DNA of 52,535 nt from Acidobacteriaceae bacterium (GTDB lineage Bacteria > Acidobacteriota > Terriglobia > Terriglobales > Acidobacteriaceae), in assembly GCA_030037635.1 (NCBI GenBank), contig JASHQH010000123.1, positions 1 to 52,535 on the forward strand, written 5' to 3'. Below, piece by piece: positions 8,108-15,831 of the stretch (its first letter is position 1; every line of letters begins with the position of its first letter). A program made the translations under genes and the position numbers. A model generated the notes under the pieces. The model was not told the DNA's origin, did not search any database, and saw only the letters and a program-made list of their open reading frames with translations.

Positions 8108-8965
8108 TCAGTCGAAGTAACCGATCAGCGTGAGCACCAGCAGCGTAAGACCGATGAAGATGGCCGTGTATCCCACCACTTTGGAGAAATTGACCAACCA
8201 AAGCGGCGGTGCGATGCCCGTCTTCTTCTCGAGGTCGCCTGTCTTCAGGTTCCGCGCGTATTCCAGCGGCCGCTTTTCCTTGAACTCGTGATCGCTCTCC
8301 ACGCCGGTAAAGATCACCATGTCCATGGGAAAGCTGTCGGGACGCAGATGGGTATTGACGAAGTGGATCGAGAAGATGAAGAGAACGGCGAGCAGGGCCT
8401 CTTCGCTGTGGATCACCAGCACCGCGTTCAGCGCCCACCCGGGGAGAAAATGCGCGAAGAATGGCGCGAACCACATGGCGTAGCCTGAAAAACCGATGAC
8501 GATCATGCCCCAGAACACCGCCCAGTAGTCGAACTTTTCCCAGTAGGCGTAGCGCTCGAACTGCGGCTTGGGTCCAAGTCCCAGAAACCACCGCATGTGG
8601 CCCACCATGGCTTTTGCGTCGTTCCAATTAGGAACCATCGAGGTCGATCCCCAGAAAATTCCCTTTTCGCGGTTCACCAGGCCGCGCTCCAAAACTTCCT
8701 TCACGTGAATCAGGAAGGCAATGGTGAGCACAATGGCAAAAAACTTATGCAGGAAAAGAATGGCGCCGAAACCTCCTACGCCGGCCGCAAGCTCGCGCGC
8801 CCAGAAGCTTTGGCTGAAGCGCATCGGCAGGCCGGTAGCCGCCAGTCCCAGAAACGTGGTGAACAGCACCGCGTGCATGTAGCGCTGCTCGCGCGTAAAG
8901 CGCACATAGTAACGCGTCTTGGTGCTGCTCTCTGTTGTTGCGTCAACCAGTTCCAGTTCAGGCAT
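8108..8965 (-). CDS. Membrane cytochrome b (b561/formate-dehydrogenase gamma type)
   Basis: 285 residues with about five membrane spans. Histidines that could bind haem b sit in or at the edges of spans: YMHAVLF, FLHKFF, FLIHVKE, VIHSEEA and FSIHFVNTH. This is the pattern of quinone-reactive di-haem b subunits that anchor periplasmic cytochromes or oxidoreductases. The ATG at 8965 is preferred over 8983 because GGAGG lies six bases before it. That start overlaps the stop of the multihaem cytochrome gene by eight bases, so the two are almost certainly cotranslated and form a complex. It is expected to pass electrons between the quinone pool and the periplasmic haem protein, in either direction. 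Confidence 0.85.
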   Translation of the reverse strand: MPELELVDATTESSTKTRYYVRFTREQRYMHAVLFTTFLGLAATGLPMRFSQSFWARELAAGVGGFGAILFLHKFFAIVLTIAFLIHVKEVLERGLVNREKGIFWGSTSMVPNWNDAKAMVGHMRWFLGLGPKPQFERYAYWEKFDYWAVFWGMIVIGFSGYAMWFAPFFAHFLPGWALNAVLVIHSEEALLAVLFIFSIHFVNTHLRPDSFPMDMVIFTGVESDHEFKEKRPLEYARNLKTGDLEKKTGIAPPLWLVNFSKVVGYTAIFIGLTLLVLTLIGYFD

Positions 8966-10136
8966 GCTTGCCTCCGTTGCCATTTTTCGTTTTCACCTGT
9001 TGGTAGCGCGAGCGGACCAGCCACAGGATGGTATGCAGCAGGAAGAACGTGAGCACGCTCGCCAGCAGCAGGTTCATGAACAGCCGGACAAAATATAGCC
9101 CCGGGTTCAGCTTGCGATCGCGCGCGTTGGCGTGCGGCTGATAGCGCACGAAGCTCAGGTTGGCGCCCGCGTGGCAGCGCCCGCACGTGACAATGAGGTT
9201 GGCTTTGTTGATCGGCGAACTTGGATCGCCGGCCGGCCGCACATCGTGCGCCTGGTGGCAGTCCCAGCAGCGCGCCGTCTCCACGTAACCTCCCAATGAA
9301 CCCAGTTGCGAGTGGAAGGTATCGCGATAGGTTGAAAACTTTTCTTTGTGGCAATTGCCGCAAATCGGCGTGGACTGCATGCGAAACTCAGATTCCGTCG
9401 GCTGCAAAATCGCGTGTGCGGTGTGGCAGTCGCTGCAGACGGGCGCATTCAGATTGCCGCGCGCAACCGCTTTGCCGTGGACACCTTGTTCATAGTCGGT
9501 GTCGATCTTGGCATGGCAGTTCCCGCAGGTCTTCGGGATATTCGCTTTGTAAGTCGGGCTCTGCGGATCGGTGCGGCTCAGAATGTGGTGCGAACCGTGG
9601 CAGCTCTGGCAATTGGCCGCCACCAGCAACCCTTCCTTGCTCAGTGCAAACCCGTGAATTGAATCGATGTAATTCGGATAAACGCTGGGCAATCCATGCT
9701 TGCCCGCCATCCCGTTGTTGCCGTGGCACTGGCCGCAGGTCTTGGGCACATTGAGCGGATAGACTTGCGAGCGCGCATCGGTCTTGGGAAAGATCTCGTG
9801 CGCGTTGCCGTGGCAGCTCGTGCACGGATGCTCCTTGCTGTCGGCGTGTACGCTGCCCTTCAGTTGGGCTGCCTCATCGGCGTGGCAGCTTTTGCAATCC
9901 ACTGGCGCGATCTTGTCAGGATGCGGATAGCCTTTAATGTCGGCGTGGCAGTTGGTGCACTGCAGGCTCCCGTGAATGCTGTCGCCAAACTTCTTTCCGT
10001 CTACCGCAATGCTGCTGTGCCCTGCACTGTCGGTCATGCTCGCGTCGCCATGGCAGGTTAAGCAGTCCTGCGCGCTCAGGGTGCGCGGCGCCGGCGCCAA
10101 AACCGCCACGCTCAGAACAACCAGCGCAATTCGCAC
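8958..10136 (-). CDS. Eleven-haem c-type cytochrome with C-terminal membrane anchor
   Basis: 392 residues with eleven CxxCH motifs in order: CLTCH, CTNCH, CKSCH, CTSCH, CGQCH, CQSCH, CGNCH, CSDCH, CGNCH, CWDCH, CGRCH. Many extra histidines (SHHIL, TAHAI, QAHDV) can be distal ligands. A hydrophobic span near the C-terminus (LLASVLTFFLLHTILWLV) anchors it, with a basic cytoplasmic tail. I place the start at GTG 10136, which gives a clean signal peptide (RIALVVLSVAVLAPAP). An ATG at 10226 in the same frame adds 30 residues encoded by a heptad repeat array and is less likely. It is a periplasmic electron carrier paired with the overlapping cytochrome b. Redox partner and terminal acceptor are not shown. 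Confidence 0.9.
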   Translation of the reverse strand: MRIALVVLSVAVLAPAPRTLSAQDCLTCHGDASMTDSAGHSSIAVDGKKFGDSIHGSLQCTNCHADIKGYPHPDKIAPVDCKSCHADEAAQLKGSVHADSKEHPCTSCHGNAHEIFPKTDARSQVYPLNVPKTCGQCHGNNGMAGKHGLPSVYPNYIDSIHGFALSKEGLLVAANCQSCHGSHHILSRTDPQSPTYKANIPKTCGNCHAKIDTDYEQGVHGKAVARGNLNAPVCSDCHTAHAILQPTESEFRMQSTPICGNCHKEKFSTYRDTFHSQLGSLGGYVETARCWDCHQAHDVRPAGDPSSPINKANLIVTCGRCHAGANLSFVRYQPHANARDRKLNPGLYFVRLFMNLLLASVLTFFLLHTILWLVRSRYQQVKTKNGNGGKHA

Positions 10137-10206
10137 CCCGATCCTTGATCCCTGTTCACTGTTCCTTATCTTTCTGACCACTGGCCACTGATCACTGTCA
10201 ACTGTC
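10137..10206. repeat. Heptad repeat array upstream of the cytochrome c start
   Basis: On the minus strand this is a run of seven-base units: TGATCAG, TGGCCAG, TGGTCAG and then GAACAG/GGATCAA variants. It abuts the preferred GTG start and seems to supply the AAGGA used for ribosome binding. Similar seven-base-period arrays with other unit sequences occur at 14741, 14885, 15758 and 22618, with short traces at 17505 and 18425. Confidence 0.6.
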
Positions 10207-10361
10207 TTTTCCGCGGCTTCTTTCATTCCGCCGTCTTCCTTCCCTCAAGCGAAAGCGGACGTATCCGCTCATCCACAACTGGTGCGGATTCCACCGTTCC
10301 GCCTCATGACCTTTGCGGGGGATCGCAGTTCTAAGGTGATTCCTTTTGCGAAAGGTCGGCA

Positions 10362-10375
10362 GTGATCCGTATCAC
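10362..10375. promoter_or_regulatory. CRP/FNR-type palindrome, cytochrome side
   Basis: GTGAT-CCGT-ATCAC, a perfect 5-4-5 inverted repeat with the GTGA-N6-TCAC core. It lies in the 500-base divergent region between the cytochrome genes and the acyl-CoA dehydrogenase/ETF operon, closer to the cytochrome side. A half site (GATCACAA) follows at about 10391. The second full site of this region is at 10570. Confidence 0.6.
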
Positions 10376-10569
10376 AAGCCAGACGACCTAGATCACAACT
10401 TCGCCAGCCGCTTTCACTGCTCAGGCTTGAAAACCTAAAACACCTGAAATTGGGCGTCCCGTAAATCGAAGCCCAGTCGTTCCACAAGCTCTCTTTTGAG
10501 CGCATCTTCCAGCTCTTCCGTCCACAACCCGAGCCGAGGGCTGAGCACTGAGGGTTTTGCCATGTGCTC

Positions 10570-10583
10570 GTGATACAGGTCAC
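10570..10583. promoter_or_regulatory. CRP/FNR-type palindrome, ETF-operon side
   Basis: GTGA-TACAGG-TCAC, flanked by CATGTG at 10561 and CACATG at 10581-10586 that extend the symmetry. It lies 56 bases before the acyl-CoA dehydrogenase ATG, a position that suits either activation or repression of the operon. Confidence 0.58.
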
Positions 10584-10638
10584 ATGCCGCGCTGCTCCCG
10601 GTCGAGCACAATAATTCCGCTGCTTCAGGAGGCCCTCC

Positions 10639-12864
10639 ATGGGCACAATCGCCATTCCCGAAACCAAGACCATGCTTACCATCCCCGGTGACCCGGTGCG
10701 CCAGCTCCTATGGCGGTTTGCCGGCCGATTCGACCTGCAAATGCTCGTTCAATCGGCACGCGGCGTGGCGCGCGGAACCGTGGCCCGCCTTGTAGCCGCA
10801 GGCGAGCGCAATACACATGAGTGGACCGCGGCAAAGAACGCGATGCTCGATGCCTTCGACAGCGCCGGGATTACTGCCGCGTTTATGGAGCCCGAAGAGG
10901 GCGGATTCATTGCCGGGCCCAAGAACCTGGCGTTGGGCCTGGCGGCCTTTGAGTTGGCATGGGTCGATGGCGGCGCGGCGACCGCCAGCCTGGCAGGCTT
11001 CCTCGCCCTTTCGCCCATCCACGAGCGAGGCATGCCCGAACAAGTGGACCGCTACATGAAGCTGGCCGCTCCGCCGCAGCCCGGAGAGAATCGCAAGCCC
11101 TGGCGCGGCGCCTTCGCGCTCACTGAGCCGATCCCCTACGTCGGCGTCGACACCGGCATGCTGGGCGGCAAGGTGCGTGTGGCCGAGTGGAAAGACGGCC
11201 AGGAACCATGGCTGCAAATCGACAAGCGCGGCCGCTTCATCTCAGGCATTGCTTTTGCCAACTTCGTTACCGCTGCGGTCAGCTCCGGCGACGAGCGCAT
11301 CAAGGGCAGTTGCGTGGTGATTCTTGAGGAAACCGACAAGGGCGCGTTCGATCGCGGCACGTCAACCAAAAAGCTCGTCCACCAGCTTTCCTCTACGGGC
11401 GATCCCGTCTTCAATCTGCGCATTCCTGCCGGCCGCATCGTGGGCGGCTACACAGTGAAGGAAGGCGTGATTATTCCCAACTTCAACCACACTGAAGTCA
11501 TTGATGCGGTTTTTCGCCGCACCCGCGTTCCCGTCGGCCTGATGACGGCCGCCAAGCTGCTGTCGTCCGTCGAACCGGTCATCCGTTACCAGCGCCAGCG
11601 CTTCCGCGGAGCCGAGGGCGCCCGGCCCGGCTCGGTGCGCTATGAGCAGGGCATTCAGCAGCGTGAAGACGCGCTGCACCGCCTGGTGGATGTGTGGGCA
11701 GCGGGCGAGGCCGCGGCCTCGCTGGGCTTTGCCGCAGCGCGGTTGTTTGACGAGTTGGATCCGCTCGAAAAGCAGAAGACCGCACTCATGAAAGACCGTG
11801 GAATCTCGGGCGGCCGTGCAGTGATGAAAGCTCTCAAAGAAAGCGAGCAACGCGCCGTCGAATTGCTGGCGCTGAAACAGAGCGATCCGCGTCGCGCCCA
11901 GCTTGAAGCCGATCCCCTGGTGCAGTTCGTGCTGAAAGACGCCGAGGCCAACGTGCTGTGCCCCGCCACCAAGCTGTGGAACACCGGCCATGGCGCCAAC
12001 ATGATGCGCGAAGCCGTGAGCCTGATGGGTGGCTACGGCATCACCGAGGATTGCCCCGGATTCCTCGCCAACAAGTGGATGGACGCGCAACTCGAAGCCA
12101 CCTACGAAGGCCCCGAGGCGGTCCAGCGGCGCCAGTTGACCGTCACCATGATCGGCGATGTTTTTCTCGCCCTGTTTGCCGCTTGGACCAAACAGATGCG
12201 CGAGATCGCGTCGTCTCATCCCGGCACCGGTGCTTGCACTCTCGCTTCGGCCATGAATTTGTGGGCCTGGACCCTCAACCATCTGCAGCGCTCCACCGAC
12301 GCAGCGGGCAACAAGCTCTACCACGGCCAGCGCCAGGGCGTCACCTTCGCGCTCGCCGATGCATTGAGCTGGCTCATGGCTTCGCGCTGCCAGATTCTCG
12401 ACGTGCTTGAGCTGGAAACGCGCGGCGCGCAAGATGCCTCCGTCTCCGAAGGCCTGGCCGGCACCGTGCAATTCCTGAGCGACCTGTGCCATACGCAGGC
12501 TGCGCAGGCGGCAGGTGAGGTCTCGCGCATCTGCGCCGAGCTGGTTTTCGGCTACAACCGGCATCCCTCTTGGGATGACGAGGAGCGCCGCAATTGTTTC
12601 CTGGCCAGCGAGCTCGAGGATCTGGAACAGACCGTGCCCGGCATCATGGCCATGGCGGTCGATGTGCTGGCGGCCGACGGCAGCCATCCCGCCAAAGCCG
12701 GTCCTTGCGCCAGTTGCGCCGGAGCCAGCGATTTCCTGCGCATGCAGAGCAAATTGACGCGTTGCCTCACCGGATCGCGCCTGGCCAAAGACCGCGCCGC
12801 CGAAACCGTGAGCAAAGTCGTGATTCCTGAAGCTCTCGATTACCCCGCGGCAGGCCCTGCATGA
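10639..12864 (+). CDS. Long acyl-CoA dehydrogenase-like flavoprotein
   Basis: 741 residues, roughly twice the usual 380. The acyl-CoA dehydrogenase core is visible: FALTEP at 159-164 in the central flavin-contact strand, MGGYGITED near 463, and YEGPEAVQ, in which Glu490 fits the catalytic base of medium-chain enzymes. A 240-residue helical C-terminal extension follows, as in FadE/DmdC-type long dehydrogenases, ending with CASC near residue 692. The expected reaction is alpha,beta-dehydrogenation of an acyl-CoA with electrons passed to ETF, whose genes follow. AGGAGG precedes the ATG. The stop overlaps the next start (ATGA), so translation is coupled. The substrate is unknown. A CRP/FNR-type site lies upstream. 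Confidence 0.87.
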   Translation: MGTIAIPETKTMLTIPGDPVRQLLWRFAGRFDLQMLVQSARGVARGTVARLVAAGERNTHEWTAAKNAMLDAFDSAGITAAFMEPEEGGFIAGPKNLALGLAAFELAWVDGGAATASLAGFLALSPIHERGMPEQVDRYMKLAAPPQPGENRKPWRGAFALTEPIPYVGVDTGMLGGKVRVAEWKDGQEPWLQIDKRGRFISGIAFANFVTAAVSSGDERIKGSCVVILEETDKGAFDRGTSTKKLVHQLSSTGDPVFNLRIPAGRIVGGYTVKEGVIIPNFNHTEVIDAVFRRTRVPVGLMTAAKLLSSVEPVIRYQRQRFRGAEGARPGSVRYEQGIQQREDALHRLVDVWAAGEAAASLGFAAARLFDELDPLEKQKTALMKDRGISGGRAVMKALKESEQRAVELLALKQSDPRRAQLEADPLVQFVLKDAEANVLCPATKLWNTGHGANMMREAVSLMGGYGITEDCPGFLANKWMDAQLEATYEGPEAVQRRQLTVTMIGDVFLALFAAWTKQMREIASSHPGTGACTLASAMNLWAWTLNHLQRSTDAAGNKLYHGQRQGVTFALADALSWLMASRCQILDVLELETRGAQDASVSEGLAGTVQFLSDLCHTQAAQAAGEVSRICAELVFGYNRHPSWDDEERRNCFLASELEDLEQTVPGIMAMAVDVLAADGSHPAKAGPCASCAGASDFLRMQSKLTRCLTGSRLAKDRAAETVSKVVIPEALDYPAAGPA

Positions 12865-14729
12865 ACTCGAATGGACGTGGGGTGGAAGTCGACCGCCAGG
12901 CGATGGACGTCGATATTGCCTGCGCCGGCTTCGGTCCCGCCATGGGCGGCTTTCTCACCACGCTCACGCAGGCCTGGACGCAAAACCCCGCAGATCCCGC
13001 TTTCCAGAGCCGCGTCGCGCCCAGCTTGCCTCTCCAGGTGGTCTGCTATGAGCGGGCCGATGATCTGGCCGCCGGTGTCAGCGGTGTGGTCACGCGCGCC
13101 GAAGGAATCCGCTCCACCTTTCCTGCGCTCGATCCTACGCAGATCCCGATGGCTGCCGGCGTGACCAGCGAGCGCGTCCTCTACCTGCTCGATCCCATCG
13201 GCGCCAGCCGGCGCTCCGCGCTTTTGCGTTGCGGAGATTTCTTGCTGCGCCTCGGCAAAGAGCGTTGGCTGAAAGACCACGCCTTCGAGCTGCCCTGGAC
13301 GCCTGCCTTCTTGCGCAAGCACGGAGGCCTCGTCCTCTCCATCGGGCAATTCAACCAGTGGGTCGGCCAGCAACTCATGGCCGGCGGCTTTGTCCAGATC
13401 TGGCCCGGTACCGTCGTCAGCGGCCCCATCTTCGGCGACACCCCGGATCGCGAGCACAGGGAAGTCGCAGGGCTGCGCCTCACGGATCAGGGCGTCGACA
13501 AGCATGGCGCCCCCGCCGAAGGCTTTATGCCCGGCATGGACGTGCGCGCCCGCCTCACCGTCGTGGGCGACGGCCCCGTGGGCGCCGTCGGCCAGAAGCT
13601 CGACGAGCACTTCGGCATGCCTGCCGGTCACGCTCGCCGCGACTGGGCGCTGGGAATGAAGATGGTCATCGAGCTCCCCGTAGACACCACGCTCGAGCCC
13701 GGCTCAGTGTGGCACACCTTCGGCTTTCCCGAACCCGAAATCTTCGGCTTTCTCTACGTGCACCCTCACCGCCTCGCCTCCGTCGGCATCTTCATCCCCT
13801 CGTGGCTCGGCGATCCCGCACGCACCGCCTACCGCTATCTGCAGCACTACATCCAGCATCCCGCGCTCTGGCGGCATCTCAATGGCGGCACGCTCCGCTC
13901 GTGGGGCGCCAAGTCGCTCGAGGAGTCCGGCAAACGCGGCGAGCCATTTCTCGTCGGCCACGGTTTCGCCCGCATCGGCGAGGGCTCCGGCTCAACCAAC
14001 ATGCTCACCGGCTCCGGCGTCGACGAGGCCTGGACCACAGGCGTCCAGCTCGGCGAAGCCGTCCTCGAGATTCTCGACGCGGGCCTTCCCTTCACCCAGC
14101 AAAATCTGGCCGCCACCTACGAAGCCCATCGCCGCACCAGCCGCATCGAACGCGGCTTGCGTCAGGCCGAGCACGCCCGCGACGGCTTCCACAGCGGCTT
14201 CGTGCGCGGCCTCATCGGCATGGCCCTGGCCGGGCTCACCGGTGGCCGGCTTTCGCTCAAGGCGCACATTCCGCCCGCCCCTCGCCGGATTCTCCCCTTC
14301 GGCATTTACGGCAAATCGGGCCTGCGCCTGCGCGACGCCGCGGCACTCATCGTCGCCGACGGTCGTCCGCTCCACGATGCGCTGCTCACCGCGCGCGGCT
14401 GGCCTGACATTCCCTTCGACGGCCGCCTCCTGGTCACGCATCAGGACGCTCTGCTGCTGGGCGGCAAAGTGCAGGCTGTTCCCGGCTACGCTGACCACGT
14501 CGTCTTCCTCGATCGCCGCCGCTGCATCTCCTGCGACGACAAGACCTGCATCGCCATGTGCTCCGGCCAGGCGCTCTCGCTGGGCGAAGACGGCGCCCCC
14601 AATTTCGAACGCGAGAAATGCGTCCATTGCGGCGCCTGCCTGTGGAACTGCTCCCAATCGCCCGACGGCGAACGCGGCAACATCGAGTTCCACGCCGGTT
14701 CCGGCGGCCTGCATAGCGGGGAGAACTGA
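12861..14729 (+). CDS. ETF:quinone oxidoreductase-like flavoprotein with ferredoxin tail (FixC-FixX-like fusion)
   Basis: 622 residues. The N-terminus has a dinucleotide-binding loop, GFGPAMGG at 23-30. The middle carries FAD-domain features (LTVVGDGPVGAVGQ, then a GEGSGSTNMLTGSGVDEAW segment near 375). The C-terminus holds two cysteine groups: C555-x2-C558-x4-C563-x3-C567 and C587-x2-C590-x2-C593-x3-C597. The second is a classical [4Fe-4S] ferredoxin motif, the first an altered one. Classical ETF-QO has one cluster. The predicted role is to take electrons from reduced EtfAB and deliver them to the membrane quinone pool. The start overlaps the dehydrogenase stop by four bases. Hydrophobic segments around 415-430 may help membrane attachment. 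Confidence 0.85.
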   Translation: MNSNGRGVEVDRQAMDVDIACAGFGPAMGGFLTTLTQAWTQNPADPAFQSRVAPSLPLQVVCYERADDLAAGVSGVVTRAEGIRSTFPALDPTQIPMAAGVTSERVLYLLDPIGASRRSALLRCGDFLLRLGKERWLKDHAFELPWTPAFLRKHGGLVLSIGQFNQWVGQQLMAGGFVQIWPGTVVSGPIFGDTPDREHREVAGLRLTDQGVDKHGAPAEGFMPGMDVRARLTVVGDGPVGAVGQKLDEHFGMPAGHARRDWALGMKMVIELPVDTTLEPGSVWHTFGFPEPEIFGFLYVHPHRLASVGIFIPSWLGDPARTAYRYLQHYIQHPALWRHLNGGTLRSWGAKSLEESGKRGEPFLVGHGFARIGEGSGSTNMLTGSGVDEAWTTGVQLGEAVLEILDAGLPFTQQNLAATYEAHRRTSRIERGLRQAEHARDGFHSGFVRGLIGMALAGLTGGRLSLKAHIPPAPRRILPFGIYGKSGLRLRDAAALIVADGRPLHDALLTARGWPDIPFDGRLLVTHQDALLLGGKVQAVPGYADHVVFLDRRRCISCDDKTCIAMCSGQALSLGEDGAPNFEREKCVHCGACLWNCSQSPDGERGNIEFHAGSGGLHSGEN

Positions 14730-14740
14730 AATGCGACGAT

Positions 14741-14918
14741 CAGCTCTTAGCCCTTAGCTTTTAGCTATTAGCCCCTGATTACGAAATTCGTAAATGTCGG
14801 AAGCTCGATTGAAGAGAGGATTAGCGGAATGGCACAAGATTTTCACGATTTCCTATTAGTCTCACCACTTGCATTTCAGCCGAAAGCTAAAAGCTAATAG
14901 CTAACAGCTAAGAGCTGG
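14741..14918. repeat. Inverted pair of heptad arrays between the ETF-QO and etfB genes
   Basis: The right array (14885-14918) is four consecutive seven-base units AGCTAA followed by A, T, C and G in turn, then AGCTGG. The left array (14741-14777) is the same kind of unit in inverse orientation. About 107 bases separate them, so the pair could fold into a long imperfect stem in the operon mRNA. No ORF lies between. The etfB ribosome binding site (GGGAGG) follows the right array directly. Confidence 0.65.
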
Positions 14919-14936
14919 AAGGATCAAGGGAGGATC

Positions 14937-15752
14937 ATGGCGACTACATTCCATATCGCCGTTTGCGCCGGCATCGTTCCGGACCCGCTGCAGACGCTCG
15001 AGCCAACTACGACGCCGGGCGGGCCGGCCATCAAAAACGAAATGCTGCTTCCCGCCGTGCTCGATCCGTGGGCCGCGAGCGCGCTCTACGAGGCCGCTGA
15101 TCTCGCTTCCAGGGTGCCGGGCAGCAAACTCTGGCTCGTCTCGCTCGGCCCCAAGGCCAGGTTGCAACAGGTGATGATGACCGTCGCGCAAAAAGTCGCC
15201 TTCGAGCTCGTGCCCATCGACTCGCCGCAGGGCGGCTTTGCCGATGCGGCGGCCACGGCCGAAGCCATCGCTTCCACCATTGAAGCCATTCCCAATCTCG
15301 ATCGCGCAAAGCTCCTGCTCTTCGGCGGCTGGGAATCGGCATCGCGCGGCGCGGGCGTCACGCTCCAGTTCGTCGGCGAGCGGCTGCGCATCGCCGACCA
15401 GTTCTTCGGCGTGGACCAGATCATCGTGCACGATGATGGATCGTTTGAAGTGCTGGAGCGCGTGGAAGGCGGCAAGCACCAGGTTTCAGTGTGCGCAGGG
15501 GCGCCTGCCGTTCTCGGTTGGGCCACAGGCAACCTGGCCGAGCCGCGCAACAACCCGCAGATCGGCATGGCGAACATGCGCACCGTCATGCCGGCTCTGC
15601 AGCGCGCCAAAGCCGCCGCGCTTGACGCCAACGGCCTGCGCTATGTCGCTGTCAGCCTGCCCAGGCAGCAGCGCGAGACGCGCGTGGTCCAAGACATGAC
15701 CCCGGACCAGATCGCCGCCGAGCTCGTCGCCTGGATCGGAAAAGACCGCTGA
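14937..15752 (+). CDS. etfB: Electron transfer flavoprotein beta subunit
   Basis: 271 residues, usual length for EtfB. Recognisable blocks are the N-terminal AVCAGIVPDP strand, LDPWAASALYEAADLA (normally ...D..AlEeAlrL), LVSLGPKARLQQVMM near 60, LLLFGGWESAS near 120 and the C-terminal arm with MTPDQIAAELVAWI. EtfB binds AMP in typical ETFs and pairs with EtfA. GGGAGG lies just before the ATG. It sits downstream of the dehydrogenase and ETF-QO genes, separated by a heptad-array spacer. Whether this ETF bifurcates electrons cannot be judged by eye. Confidence 0.88.
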   Translation: MATTFHIAVCAGIVPDPLQTLEPTTTPGGPAIKNEMLLPAVLDPWAASALYEAADLASRVPGSKLWLVSLGPKARLQQVMMTVAQKVAFELVPIDSPQGGFADAAATAEAIASTIEAIPNLDRAKLLLFGGWESASRGAGVTLQFVGERLRIADQFFGVDQIIVHDDGSFEVLERVEGGKHQVSVCAGAPAVLGWATGNLAEPRNNPQIGMANMRTVMPALQRAKAAALDANGLRYVAVSLPRQQRETRVVQDMTPDQIAAELVAWIGKDR

Positions 15753-15757
15753 CGGCT

Positions 15758-15825
15758 ACCAGCTTTCAGCTGAAAGCTGCACGACCAAAGCTAATAGCTG
15801 AAAGCCAAGCGCTGAAAGCTGAAGA
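15758..15825. repeat. Heptad repeat array between etfB and etfA
   Basis: Seven-base-period units AGCTAAT, AGCTGAA, AGCCAAG, CGCTGAA, AGCTGAA fill the 79-base gap, with an opposite-orientation CAGCTTTCAGCTGAAAGCTG at the left end that is itself nearly palindromic. It ends in GAAGAGGAAC, which supplies the etfA ribosome binding site. Confidence 0.6.
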
Positions 15826-15831
15826 GGAACT

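Noticed and set aside
11362-12687. Long minus-strand ORF opposite the acyl-CoA dehydrogenase
   Set aside because: Antisense shadow produced by GC-rich codon bias; the sense strand has catalytic motifs and a ribosome binding site.
14885-14918. Heptad array as a CRISPR or satellite
   Set aside because: Units are seven bases with no spacers and no cas genes are present.
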